The notes under the pieces: model-generated | Told to the model about the DNA's origin: nothing | The model's database searches: none | What the model saw: the letters and a program-made list of their open reading frames with translations, nothing else | In this document: one piece after another, positions 1 to 11,208 of the stretch | Layout of the letters: each line of letters begins with the position of its first letter | Numbering within the stretch: the first letter of the stretch is position 1 | Position numbers and translations under genes: made by a program | Assembly (NCBI RefSeq): GCF_000218545.1 | Contig: NC_015671.1 | Coordinates: 2,666,001 to 2,730,000 of the forward strand | Length of the DNA: 64,000 nucleotides | Origin: Cellulomonas gilvus ATCC 13127 | Lineage (GTDB): Bacteria; Actinomycetota; Actinomycetes; Actinomycetales; Cellulomonadaceae | Reading direction: 5' to 3'

Positions 1-1
1 C

Positions 2-862
2 GCCGCCGCGCGTGACGCGGGCGGCGCCGTGGTGCACTCCGACCGGATGTGGCACTACCCCGAGGGCATCACCAACCACTCCCCGGTGTGGACCGACCAC
101 GGGATCCGCATCCTGGCCGGACCCTCGTCGCTGTGGCTCGACGCCGACGGCGACCGCCTGCCCGCCCCGCTGTTCCCGGGCTTCGACTCGCTCGGCTCGC
201 TGCAGCACGTCACGCGACGCGGCGACGACCACTCCTGGTTCGTGCTCGACAAGACGATCCTCGGGCAGGAGTTCGCGCTGTCCGGATCCGAGCAGAACCC
301 CGACCTGACGGGCCGCGACGTCGGGCTCCTTCTGCAGCGGGTCAAGCCCGGTGCGGTGGGGCCCGTCGAGGCGTTCGCGGAGCTGTCGCCCGAGTTCATC
401 TGGGCGGACACGCCCGCCGAGCTGGCCGCACGCATGAACGCGCTCAGCGGACAGGACCGGATCGACGCGGGCCGGCTCGAGCGCACCATCGTCGAGCGGG
501 ACCGGCAGGTCGCGTCCGGCCTGGGCAAGGACCCCCAGGTGGTCGCGACGGCCCAGGCGCGCACGTACGTCGTCGACCGGCTGATCCGGGTGGCCAAGCC
601 GCACCGGCTGCTGGACCCCGCGCACGGCCCGCTGCTCGCGGTGCGGCTGTCGGTGCTGACGCGCAAGACGCTCGGCGGCCTGCACACCGACCTCGAGGGC
701 CGGGTGCTGCGCCCGGACGGTGAGGCCCTGCCCGGGCTGTGGGCGGTCGGCGAGGCCGCGGGGTTCGGCGGCGGCGGCGTGCACGGCCACCGCGCGCTCG
801 AGGGCACGTTCCTGGGCGGCTGCCTGTTCACCGCCCGCACCACGGCCCGCGCCCTCACCTGA
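2..862 (+). CDS. FAD-binding dehydrogenase, C-terminal part (5' end outside window)
   Basis: The frame is open from the first bases and ends at TGA 860-862, so about 286 C-terminal residues of a gene beginning upstream are visible. The end carries the flavin-contacting segment GLWAVGEAAGFGGGG followed by HGHRALEGTFLGG, typical of the fumarate reductase/3-ketosteroid dehydrogenase-like flavoproteins that actinobacterial genomes label FAD-binding dehydrogenase (Rv0785 type). Such enzymes oxidise a substrate C-C bond using bound FAD; the substrate cannot be told from this fragment. The N-terminal dinucleotide-binding motif would lie outside the window. Family call is firm, function is open. Confidence 0.85.
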   Translation, partial: AAARDAGGAVVHSDRMWHYPEGITNHSPVWTDHGIRILAGPSSLWLDADGDRLPAPLFPGFDSLGSLQHVTRRGDDHSWFVLDKTILGQEFALSGSEQNPDLTGRDVGLLLQRVKPGAVGPVEAFAELSPEFIWADTPAELAARMNALSGQDRIDAGRLERTIVERDRQVASGLGKDPQVVATAQARTYVVDRLIRVAKPHRLLDPAHGPLLAVRLSVLTRKTLGGLHTDLEGRVLRPDGEALPGLWAVGEAAGFGGGGVHGHRALEGTFLGGCLFTARTTARALT

Positions 863-878
863 CCCACCCCCGCCGACC

Positions 879-1067
879 TGGTACCTAACCGCCAGCTCGC
901 CGCGGACGGGGCCACCCCCACCGGCCGAACTGGTACCTAACCGCCAGCTCGCCGCGGACGGGGCCACCCCCACCGGCCGAACTGGTACTTGACCGCCAGC
1001 TCGCCGCGAACGGGGCCACCCCCACCGGCCGAACTGGTACTTGACCGCCAGGTCGTCGCGGACGGGG
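879..1067. repeat. 52-bp direct tandem repeat, 3 full copies plus a partial fourth
   Basis: TGGTAC recurs at 879, 931, 983 and 1035, an exact 52-bp period. Copies 1 and 2 are identical; copy 3 differs at three positions, including CTAACC to TTGACC; copy 4 (from 1035) diverges after about 33 bases. A degraded piece of the unit also lies just before 879. The period is not a multiple of three, so it is not a coding repeat. It fills most of the gap between the dehydrogenase and glgE. Function unknown. Confidence 0.9.
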
Positions 1068-1162
1068 TGGCCGCTCAGGCCTCGGGCCGTGGCGTCGCGG
1101 CTCCGTGAGGGCCGGGCGGGTGTGTCGCGCGGCTGCGGATGCTGCACCCGCGCACCTGCGGA

Positions 1163-1175
1163 TAGGTTCGGGACC

Positions 1176-1176
<1 letters not shown>
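1163..1176 (+). promoter_or_regulatory. -10 element for a probable leaderless glgE transcript
   Basis: TAGGTT at 1163-1168 fits the actinobacterial -10 pattern TANNNT and ends 7 bases before the GTG at 1176, the spacing expected when transcription starts at the start codon. No Shine-Dalgarno sequence precedes this GTG. The -35 region is weak. The same layout is seen at 13856 and 49024. Confidence 0.5.
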
Positions 1177-3364
<2,188 letters not shown>

Positions 3365-3368
<4 letters not shown>

Positions 3369-5191
3369 TCGAGCACACGACGACGAACCCCCCGACGGCC
3401 GGCGTCCCGGCGGTCGGCCCGCCCACCGCACCGCTGCCGCGCGTACGCGAGCCCGCACCGACCACGTCGCAGATCCGCCTGCCCACGGGGTCGCAGCCCG
3501 ACGTCCCGGTCCTGCACGAGCAGGGGCTGTCCGACGACCCCGACTGGTACCGCACAGCGGTGTTCTACGAGGTCATGCTGCGGAGCTTCTCCGACTCGAC
3601 GGGCACCGGCACGGGTGACCTGCGCGGCCTGATCAACCGTCTGGACTACCTGCAGTGGCTCGGGATCGACTGCCTGTGGCTGCCGCCGTTCTTCCCGAGC
3701 CCCATGCGGGACGGCGGCTACGACGTCGCGGACTACACCGCCGTGGCCAGCCAGTACGGCACGCTCGAGGACTTCGCGGAGCTGATCCAGGAGGCCCACA
3801 AGCGCGGCATGCGCCTCGTCGTCGACCTGGTGATGAACCACACGAGCGACGCGCACCCGTGGTTCCAGGCCTCGCGCAGCGACCCCGACGGGCCGTACGG
3901 CGACTTCTACGTGTGGTCCGACGACAACACGCGCTACCAGGACGCCCGCATCATCTTCGTCGACACCGAGACGTCCAACTGGACGTTCGACCCCGTGCGC
4001 CGGCAGTACTTCTGGCACCGGTTCTTCAGCCACCAGCCCGACCTCAACTTCGAGAACCCGCGCGTGCGTGAGGCGATGCTCGACGTCGCGCGGTTCTGGC
4101 TGCACCTCGGCATCGACGGGTTCCGGCTGGACGCCGTGCCGTACCTCTTCGAGGCCGAGGGCACCAACTGCGAGAACCTGCCGGAGACGCACGGCTTCCT
4201 GCGCACCATGCGCGAGATGGTCGACCGCGAGTTCCCGGGCCGGATCCTGCTGGCGGAGGCCAACCAGTGGCCCGAGGACGTGGTGCACTACTTCGGCACC
4301 GAGGACGAGCCCGAGTGCCACATGTGCTTCCACTTCCCGGTGATGCCGCGGATCTACTACTCGATCCGTGACCAGCGCTCGACGCAGATCGTCGACATCC
4401 TGGCGGACACGCCGCCGATCCCGAAGGGCGCGCAGTGGAGCACGTTCCTGCGCAACCACGACGAGCTCACCCTGGAGATGGTCTCCACCGAGGAGCGCGC
4501 GTCGATGTACGGCTGGTTCGCGCCGGACTCGCGCATGCGCGCCAACGTGGGCATCCGGCGGCGCCTGGCGCCGCTGCTCGACAACAGCCGCAAGGAGATC
4601 GAGCTCGCGCACGCGCTGCTGCTGTCCCTGCCCGGCAGCCCGTGCCTGTACTACGGCGACGAGATCGGGATGGGCGACAACATCTGGCTCCCGGACCGGG
4701 ACTCGGTGCGCACGCCCATGCAGTGGACGCCGGATCGCAACGCGGGGTTCTCGCGCGCGGACCCGGGCAAGCTCTACCTCCCGCTGGTGCAGTCGCTCGT
4801 CTACCACTACGGCCACACCAACGTGGAGGCGCAGCTCGCGCAGCCGACGAGCCTGCTGCACTGGGTCCGCGGCATGCTCGCGGTGCGCAAGGAGCACCCC
4901 GCGATGGGGCTCGGCGAGTTCCAGGTGGTGCCGTGCGACAACGAGTCCGTCCTCGCGTTCACGCGCACGTCCGACGACGAGACGATCCTGGTGGTCGCCA
5001 ACCTCGCCGCGACGGCCCGATCGGCGCGCGTGACGCTCGACCACCCGCCCGGCTCGGAGCTGCACGACGTGTTCGGCGGCGCGTCGTTCGGCGTGCTCGA
5101 CCAGGACGGATCGGCCCGGTTCACGCTCGGCTCGCGCGAGTTCTTCTGGCTCTCGGTCAGCGCGCCGGCCCCGACGAGCGCGCGGGTGTGA
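3365..5191 (+). CDS. treS: TreS, trehalose synthase / maltose alpha-D-glucosyltransferase (GH13_16)
   Basis: TreS interconverts trehalose and maltose and feeds maltose to the kinase encoded next. The 608-residue protein has a variable N-terminus of about 55 residues, then the GH13 barrel starting at [16 protein letters not shown]. Landmarks are [12 protein letters not shown], the nucleophile Asp256 in GFRLDAVPY, Glu298 in LLAEANQWP and [12 protein letters not shown]. The start GTG at 3365 shares GTGA with the glgE stop. The maltokinase begins two bases after the TGA. In mycobacteria TreS and Mak form a complex; the adjacent arrangement here is compatible with that. Confidence 0.95.
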
Positions 5192-5192
5192 C

Positions 5193-6539
5193 GTGCTGAC
5201 CGCGCACGCCCCGACGCCGCGCGACGAGCGCCTGCTCGCGCTCGTCGCGGCGGACCTGCCCGGGCGGCGGTGGTTCCCCGTCAAGGGGGTCGCCGCCGAC
5301 CTGCGCGTGCACGCGGCGCTCGACCTGCCGGTTCCGCCGGGCGCGGACGCCGAGGTGCGCATCCTGCTGGTGCGCGCACAGGCGGGCTCCGTGGACGCGC
5401 TGCTCCAGCTGCCGCTCGTGCTCGTGCCCGAGGCGGGGCCGCACGACGCGGTGCTCGGGAGCGTCGACGGCCGCGCCGTGCTGGACGCGGTCACGCACCC
5501 GGCCTTCCTGCGCGCGTGGCACGCGGCCGCGCAGGGGCCGGGCGGACCCGCCGCGCACGTGGACCTCGACGCGGTCCGGGCCATCACGGGTGAGCAGTCC
5601 AACTCGTCGGTCATCCTGGGCCCCTCAGGGCGGCCGGGTCGCGCGATCCTCAAGGTGCTGCGCGCGCTCCAGCCGGGTGAGAACCCGGACGTGGACGTGC
5701 CGCGCCGGCTCGTGGCCGAGGGCTACGACGGCGTGCCCGCGCCGCTCGCCTGGCTGCAGGTGACGTGGCCCGCCCTCGACGGCGGCGCGCACGTGACCGG
5801 CTACCTGGGCGTGACCAGCACGTTCGTCGAGGGTGCGCGGGACGGTTTCGAGCTCGCGTGCGAGGTCGCCGCGGTGGGGGACGACTTCGACGAGCAGGCG
5901 CGGGCACTCGGGGCGGAGACGGCGACCATGCACGCCGCGCTCGCGCGCGCGTTCCCCACGGTCGTCGACACCGACGGGCCCGCACGCCTCGCGCACGCGC
6001 TCCTCGGGCGGTTCACCTGGGCGCGGGCCGCGGTGCCGGTGCTCGACCGGTACGAGCCCGGCGTGCGGCGGACCGCGGCGCAGGTCGGGGCGCTCGCGCG
6101 CACGCCCGAGCGCCAGCGCGTGCACGGCGACCTGCACCTCGGCCAGGTCCTGCACGGCGCGGACGGCCGGTGGCTGATCCTCGACTTCGAGGGTGAGCCG
6201 CTCGCACCGCTCGAGGCCCGCACACGCCCCGACCTCGCGGTCCGGGACGTCGCGGGGCTCCTCCGCTCGCTCGACTACGCCGCCGCGGTCGGTGGCCTGG
6301 TGGGCGCGGACGCGGACCGCTGGACCGCGTCGGCGCGCACCGCACTGCTCGCCGGCTACGCCGAGGGCGGCGGGCTCACCGACCACCCCGGGCCCACGGG
6401 TGCGGAGGCGGCCGAACCGTTGGTCACGCGCGCGCTCGAGCTCGACAAGACGCTGTACGAGGCGGTGTACGAGTCCCGCAACCGCCCCGACTGGCTCGCG
6501 ATCCCGCTCGCCGGGCTGGACCGGCTGACCGCGGACTGA
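5193..6539 (+). CDS. mak: Maltokinase (Mak/Pep2)
   Basis: Maltokinase phosphorylates maltose with ATP to alpha-maltose-1-phosphate, the donor used by GlgE. The 448-residue product shows the aminoglycoside-phosphotransferase-like kinase core: catalytic loop HGDLHLGQVL with Asp313, followed by the metal-binding ILDFEGEP. The N-terminal cap domain opens with a segment ending in WFPVKG, typical of Mak. GTG 5193 is one base past the treS stop. It is the last gene of the glgE-treS-mak operon and ends 9 bases before the convergent ROK gene, with no obvious terminator hairpin between them. Confidence 0.93.
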   Translation: MLTAHAPTPRDERLLALVAADLPGRRWFPVKGVAADLRVHAALDLPVPPGADAEVRILLVRAQAGSVDALLQLPLVLVPEAGPHDAVLGSVDGRAVLDAVTHPAFLRAWHAAAQGPGGPAAHVDLDAVRAITGEQSNSSVILGPSGRPGRAILKVLRALQPGENPDVDVPRRLVAEGYDGVPAPLAWLQVTWPALDGGAHVTGYLGVTSTFVEGARDGFELACEVAAVGDDFDEQARALGAETATMHAALARAFPTVVDTDGPARLAHALLGRFTWARAAVPVLDRYEPGVRRTAAQVGALARTPERQRVHGDLHLGQVLHGADGRWLILDFEGEPLAPLEARTRPDLAVRDVAGLLRSLDYAAAVGGLVGADADRWTASARTALLAGYAEGGGLTDHPGPTGAEAAEPLVTRALELDKTLYEAVYESRNRPDWLAIPLAGLDRLTAD

Positions 6540-6548
6540 GCGACGGGT

Positions 6549-7787
6549 TCAGCCCGCGACGCCCACCTCGGCCGGCTGGAGCACCATGCGCATGCCCGCG
6601 CGGCGCGGTGCGAGCTCGGCCTGCAGCACCAGCGCCGCCGCGCCGACGGCCGCGGCCTCGGGCGCGTTGGACGAGATCCCGACGCGGACGACGTGGCTCC
6701 CGCGCGCGAAGAACGAGCGCGCGAGCCGCTCCTCGATCACGGGCAGGTAGAGCGAGCCCGCGAGCGCGAACGACGGCCCGGTCAGCACCACGTGCGCGAG
6801 GTCGAGCACGTTGGACAGCGTCTGCGCGGCCACGGCCAGGTACCGCGCCGAGCGCTGCAGGAGCGCCATCGAGGTCTCGTCACCGCGCGCCGCGGCCCGC
6901 GCGAGCTGCGCGAAGTCCTCGGAGACGCTGCGTCCCGCGAGCTCGACGCCGGCGTCGCGCGCCTGCGCGACCACCGCCGCGGGACCCGCGAGCGCCTCGA
7001 CGCAGCCCGTGCTCCCGCACCAGCAGGGCGGGCCGTCCAGGTCCACGCAGATGTGGCCGACCTCGCCCGCGTTCGAGCTCGAGCCGCGGTACACGGTGCC
7101 GTCGACGATGATCCCGGCGCCGATACCCGTGCCCATGTACAGCGCCGCGAACGCGGTGCCCGTCGGGACGCCGCCCGACCAGTACTCGCCGATCGCGGCC
7201 GCGGTCGCGTCGTTGTCCAGCAGGACCGGCAGGCCCACGGCGTCCTCGAGGGCCGCCGCGAGCGGGTACTCGGTCCACGCCTGCATGACCGGCGGGGTGA
7301 GCGTCATGCCCGTGGACGCGGCGATCGGGCCGGGTGAGACGACGCCGAGACCGAGGATGCGCTCGGGGTCCACGCCGATCCGGGCGACCGTGGCCCTGAT
7401 CTCCGCGGCGATGCGCTCGACCACCTCACGCGGGTCGTCGGAGCCTGCACCGGGCCGGCGCCACCGCGCGACGATCGCACCGCCGAGGTTCGCGACCACG
7501 TAGGTGATGCCGGCGTGGTCGAGGTGCACACCGACCGCGAACCGCGCGTACGGGTCGAGCTCGAGCATCATGCGCGGCTTGCCGCCCGTGGACTCGGCGA
7601 GTCCCGCCTCGACGACCAGACCGTCGTCGATCAGGCGCCGCACGACGGTCGAGACCGTGGCCCCCGTCAGCCCGGACACCCGGGTGAGCTCGACGCGCGA
7701 GATGGTGCCGGCGGCGCGGATGAGGTCGAGGATCGCCGACCGGCTGCTGGCGTGCGCGGCGCCGAGCCCCGGCTGGGTGCTGTTCAC
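6549..7787 (-). CDS. ROK-family transcriptional repressor
   Basis: 412 residues with an N-terminal winged helix-turn-helix (about 15-75, SRVELTRVSGLTGATVSTVVRR) and a C-terminal ROK sugar-binding domain containing LDNDATAAAIGEYW, the ATP-binding-like MGTGIGAGII, the GEVGH motif and the zinc-binding CWCGSTGCVEA. Such NagC/XylR-type proteins repress sugar-uptake genes and release DNA on binding a sugar. It diverges from the binding-protein gene at 8012 and a ROK-like half operator overlaps that promoter, so it very probably controls the mannoside locus. Start GTG at 7787 has AGGAGG close upstream. The inducer is unknown. Confidence 0.92.
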   Translation of the reverse strand: MNSTQPGLGAAHASSRSAILDLIRAAGTISRVELTRVSGLTGATVSTVVRRLIDDGLVVEAGLAESTGGKPRMMLELDPYARFAVGVHLDHAGITYVVANLGGAIVARWRRPGAGSDDPREVVERIAAEIRATVARIGVDPERILGLGVVSPGPIAASTGMTLTPPVMQAWTEYPLAAALEDAVGLPVLLDNDATAAAIGEYWSGGVPTGTAFAALYMGTGIGAGIIVDGTVYRGSSSNAGEVGHICVDLDGPPCWCGSTGCVEALAGPAAVVAQARDAGVELAGRSVSEDFAQLARAAARGDETSMALLQRSARYLAVAAQTLSNVLDLAHVVLTGPSFALAGSLYLPVIEERLARSFFARGSHVVRVGISSNAPEAAAVGAAALVLQAELAPRRAGMRMVLQPAEVGVAG

Positions 7788-7888
7788 CGACCCTCCTGTT
7801 CCTGCGTGGACGGGCGCGGAGTCCGGTCAGCCTCCGTGCGCCCACGATAACGATCCGGGCACGGCCCGGGTGTCACGCGACACGGCGG

Positions 7889-7917
7889 TTGACTTACTTT
7901 GTTCACCGGCCTAAGAA
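7889..7917 (+). promoter_or_regulatory. Promoter of the mannoside ABC operon with a ROK-type half operator
   Basis: TTGACT (7889-7894), a 17-base spacer and TAAGAA (7912-7917) make a near-consensus housekeeping promoter. The spacer begins TACTTTGTTCACC; with the preceding bases it reads TTACTTTGTT, close to half of the XylR operator type TTAGTTTGTT. Binding of the divergent ROK repressor here would block RNA polymerase. Confidence 0.7.
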
Positions 7918-8011
7918 TGCCACACGGAGCGGGGTGCACCCCCGATCGGCAACGAAGCCCCTCCACCCACGGCCGGCACGCGGAGGTGCCGGGACGACGA
8001 GAGGATCATCG

Positions 8012-9349
8012 ATGTTCCCTCAGCAGCGACGCCGGCGGGGCCTGGCCCTGGCCGCGGCCGGCACCATCCTGGCCCTCACCGCAGCGTGCTCGGGCGGCGG
8101 CACGGACGAGGACCCCACCACCGAGCCCGGCGCGGACGCCAAGCCGAGCGGTGAGATCACCGTCCTGACCTGGCGCACCGACCTGGTCGGGGACGGCACG
8201 TTCGACAAGTACGTCGAGGAGTTCAAGGCGAAGTACCCCGACGTCACCGACGTCAAGATCGAGGGCCTCACCGACTACGAGGGTGAGGTGAAGACGCGCA
8301 TGAACACCGACAACTACGGCGACGTGCTCGCGATCCCCGGCTCGGTGACGCCCGACCAGCTCGGCCAGTTCTTCGAGCCGCTGGGCGACCAGGCGGAGAT
8401 GGCCAAGGAGTACCGCTGGATCAACGACAAGTCGTTCGACGGCAAGTCCTACGGCATCCCCGTGGTCGGCAACGTCCAGGGCATCGTCTACAACACCAAG
8501 GTCTGGGAGGCCGCGGGCGTCACCGACTTCCCGACGACGCCCGACGAGTTCCTCGCGGACCTCAAGGCGATCAAGGACAAGGGCATCGAGATCGCACCGC
8601 TGTACACCAACTACAAGGACAGCTGGCCGCTGTCGCAGTGGGACGGCGCGCGCGGTGCGGTCACGGCGAACCCCGACTACGTCAACGAGATGGTGACGTG
8701 GGACGACCCGTGGACCGACGAGCGTGACTCCGGCGTGATCGACGGCCTGATCTACGACGTCGTCGCGCAGGGCCTCACGGAGGCCGACCCGACCACGACC
8801 AACTGGGAGGCGTCCAAGCAGATGCTCGGCACCGGCCAGGTCGCCACCATGGTGCTCGGCTCGTGGGCCATCCCGCAGATGCAGGCCGCGGCCGAGGCCG
8901 CGGGTGCGAGCGCCGAGGACATCGGCTACATGCCGTTCCCCGCTCAGGTCGACGGCAAGTTCCACGCGGTCGCCGGCGGTGACTACAACCTGGGCATCAA
9001 CGTGAACTCGGACAACAAGGTCACGGCGCGCGCCTGGATCGACTGGTTCAACCACGAGTCCGGCTACTCGGAGTCGCAGGTGGGCCTGTCGCCGCTCATC
9101 GACGGCGCGGTCCCCGCGGCGCTCGAGAGCTTCGTCTCCGAGGTCGAGCTCATCACCATGAACCCGGCGCCCGCGGGCAAGGAGTCGCTGTTCGCGGACA
9201 TCGACACCGCCTCGGGCATCGTCACCACGGACCCGAAGTACCGCCAGAAGATCGTCGACGACGCGCGTTCGGGCGACCGCTCGCGCCAGCAGGTGTTCGA
9301 CGACCTCAACGCCGCGTGGGCCAAGGGCCGCGCGGAGGTCGGCGCCTGA
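8012..9349 (+). CDS. Sugar ABC transporter substrate-binding lipoprotein (mannoside locus)
   Basis: A 445-residue extracellular binding protein of the CUT1 (family 1) type. It has an Arg-rich N-terminus, a hydrophobic segment and lipobox LTAAC with Cys26 as the lipidation site. The mature part starts after an acidic linker with GEITVLTWR and ends in a typical binding-protein C-terminal lobe. ATG 8012 is chosen because GAGAGGA precedes it and the signal peptide begins there; the open frame upstream is non-protein-like. It is followed by two permeases and a beta-mannosidase, so beta-mannosides or manno-oligosaccharides are the likely ligands. That substrate is inferred from context only. Confidence 0.9.
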   Translation: MFPQQRRRRGLALAAAGTILALTAACSGGGTDEDPTTEPGADAKPSGEITVLTWRTDLVGDGTFDKYVEEFKAKYPDVTDVKIEGLTDYEGEVKTRMNTDNYGDVLAIPGSVTPDQLGQFFEPLGDQAEMAKEYRWINDKSFDGKSYGIPVVGNVQGIVYNTKVWEAAGVTDFPTTPDEFLADLKAIKDKGIEIAPLYTNYKDSWPLSQWDGARGAVTANPDYVNEMVTWDDPWTDERDSGVIDGLIYDVVAQGLTEADPTTTNWEASKQMLGTGQVATMVLGSWAIPQMQAAAEAAGASAEDIGYMPFPAQVDGKFHAVAGGDYNLGINVNSDNKVTARAWIDWFNHESGYSESQVGLSPLIDGAVPAALESFVSEVELITMNPAPAGKESLFADIDTASGIVTTDPKYRQKIVDDARSGDRSRQQVFDDLNAAWAKGRAEVGA

Positions 9350-9360
9350 GGGACCTGACC

Positions 9361-10329
9361 ATGACCACCGCTCCGACGGGCCTGCAGGGCCCGACGACGC
9401 CGGCGGCACCGTCCGCGGGCCGCGCCTCCGGGGAGAAGTCCCCGGGGCGCGCGGCCCGCGGCCGGCGGGGCAGCCGCGTCATCCCCTACCTGTTCCTGCT
9501 GATGCCGGTGGCACTGCTGGTGCTGCTCACCTACGTCCCCGTCGTCAACATGTTCTGGTACTCGGTGACCGACTGGGACGGCCTCGACAAGGTCAAGAAC
9601 TTCGTCGGCCTCGACAACTTCGTGGAGGTCTTCACCGACCCGGACAACGTGCGGGTGTTCTACGTCTCGCTCTACTACTTCGCGGCGTCGTTCATCCAGA
9701 TGGCGCTCGCGCTGTACTTCGCGACGATCCTGTCCTTCCGGATCCGGTTCAAGAACCTGTGGAAGGGCATCCTGTTCTTCCCGTACCTGATCAACGGCGT
9801 CGCGATCGGCCTGATCTTCCTCAACTTCCTGCGCCCGCAGGGCGGCCTGGACTCGGTCCTGACCGCGGTGGGCCTCGAGTCGCTGATCCACCAGTGGACG
9901 GGTGACCCGGACATCGCCAACGCCACGCTCGCGAGCGTGTCGGTCTGGCGGTACATGGGGCTGAACTTCGTGATGTTCCTCGGGGCCATCCAGTCCATCA
10001 ACAGCGAGGTCTACGAGGCCGCGGAGATCGACGGTGCGAGCCGCTGGCACGAGTTCTGGTACATCATCCTGCCGTCCATCCGGCCCATCATCGGGCTGTC
10101 CCTGATCCTGGCGATCTCGGGCTCGCTGTCCGTGTACGAGATCCCGAAGGTCATGACCGACGGGGGCAACGGCACCGAGACGTTCGTGATGCGCACCGTC
10201 TGGATGGCGTTCAACCGCAACATGGTGGGCCTGGCCGCAGCGATGGCCGTGGTGCTCCTGGTGGTGGTGCTGATCGTCACCTGGATCCAGCGCCGCCTGC
10301 TGCCCGACGAGGAGGTCGACCTCACATGA
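9361..10329 (+). CDS. Sugar ABC transporter permease 1 (MalF type)
   Basis: 322 residues with six predicted membrane segments, the first at VIPYLFLLMPVALLVLLTYV. The cytoplasmic EAA loop that docks the ATPase is visible as EAAEIDGASRWHEFWYIILP. A 40-residue Ala/Pro/Gly-rich cytoplasmic N-terminus precedes the first helix. ATG 9361 has GAGGGA seven bases upstream, overlapping the end of the binding-protein gene. It overlaps the next permease by four bases (ATGA). Confidence 0.93.
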   Translation: MTTAPTGLQGPTTPAAPSAGRASGEKSPGRAARGRRGSRVIPYLFLLMPVALLVLLTYVPVVNMFWYSVTDWDGLDKVKNFVGLDNFVEVFTDPDNVRVFYVSLYYFAASFIQMALALYFATILSFRIRFKNLWKGILFFPYLINGVAIGLIFLNFLRPQGGLDSVLTAVGLESLIHQWTGDPDIANATLASVSVWRYMGLNFVMFLGAIQSINSEVYEAAEIDGASRWHEFWYIILPSIRPIIGLSLILAISGSLSVYEIPKVMTDGGNGTETFVMRTVWMAFNRNMVGLAAAMAVVLLVVVLIVTWIQRRLLPDEEVDLT

Positions 10330-11150
10330 CCCGCGCGATCACCTCGACGGTGAAGTACACGAGCCTGGTGCTCGCCTCGATCATGATGCTGCTGCCCATC
10401 GGGCTCATCGTCATGGGCTCGTTCAAGACCACGCAGGAGTTCCTGGCCACCGGGCCGTTCACGCCGCCCGAGGACTGGACCAACGTCGACAACTACGTCA
10501 AGGCGTTCGACCAGGGCGGCATGCTCATGGGCTTCGTCAACACGGTCATCATCTTCGCGGCGGCCATCGCGGGCACCATCCTCATCGGTGCCGCGACGGC
10601 CTACGCGCTGGACCGGTTCCGGTTCCCCGGCCGCCGCGCCGTGCTCAACCTGTTCCTGCTCGCCACCCTGGTCCCGGGCGTGACCACGCAGGTCGCGACG
10701 TTCCAGATCATCAACGGCCTGGGCCTGTACGACACGCGGGGCGCCCTGATCCTGCTGTTCATGGGCACCGACATCATCTCGATCTACATCTTCCTGCAGT
10801 TCATGCGGAGCATCCCGCGCTCGCTGGACGAGGCCGCGACGATCGACGGCGCCGGTCACCTGCGGATCTTCTTCACGATCATCCTGCCGAACCTCAAGCC
10901 CGCGATCGCGACCGTGATCATCATCAAGGGCATCGGCATCTACAACGAGTTCTTCCTGCCGTTCCTGTACATCGCCGACCCGGACAAGCGCCCGATCTCC
11001 ACCGCGCTGTTCGCGTTCAAGGGTCCGTTCGGCGCGTTCTGGGAAGTCATCTCGGCCGGCGTGATCATCACGATCATCCCGATCCTGGTGCTGTTCCTCT
11101 TCCTGCAGCGGTACATCTACAACGGCTTCACGTCGGGTGCGACGAAGTAG
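10326..11150 (+). CDS. Sugar ABC transporter permease 2 (MalG type)
   Basis: 274 residues with six membrane segments and the EAA loop DEAATIDGAGHLRIFFTIILP. It pairs with the preceding permease to form the CUT1 channel. The start overlaps the upstream stop as ATGA. No ATPase gene follows; the beta-mannosidase comes next after 58 bases, so the importer must use an ATPase encoded elsewhere. Confidence 0.93.
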   Translation: MTRAITSTVKYTSLVLASIMMLLPIGLIVMGSFKTTQEFLATGPFTPPEDWTNVDNYVKAFDQGGMLMGFVNTVIIFAAAIAGTILIGAATAYALDRFRFPGRRAVLNLFLLATLVPGVTTQVATFQIINGLGLYDTRGALILLFMGTDIISIYIFLQFMRSIPRSLDEAATIDGAGHLRIFFTIILPNLKPAIATVIIIKGIGIYNEFFLPFLYIADPDKRPISTALFAFKGPFGAFWEVISAGVIITIIPILVLFLFLQRYIYNGFTSGATK

Positions 11151-11208
11151 CCGGACGACGCCGTCCGGAGCTCACCGCCCTGCCCGCCCCGCCATCAGGA
11201 GCACACCC

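Noticed and set aside
1041-1175. Longer GlgE start at 1041
   Set aside because: The extra 45 residues are non-protein-like, overlap the tandem repeat and contain the -10 element; GTG 1176 fits better.
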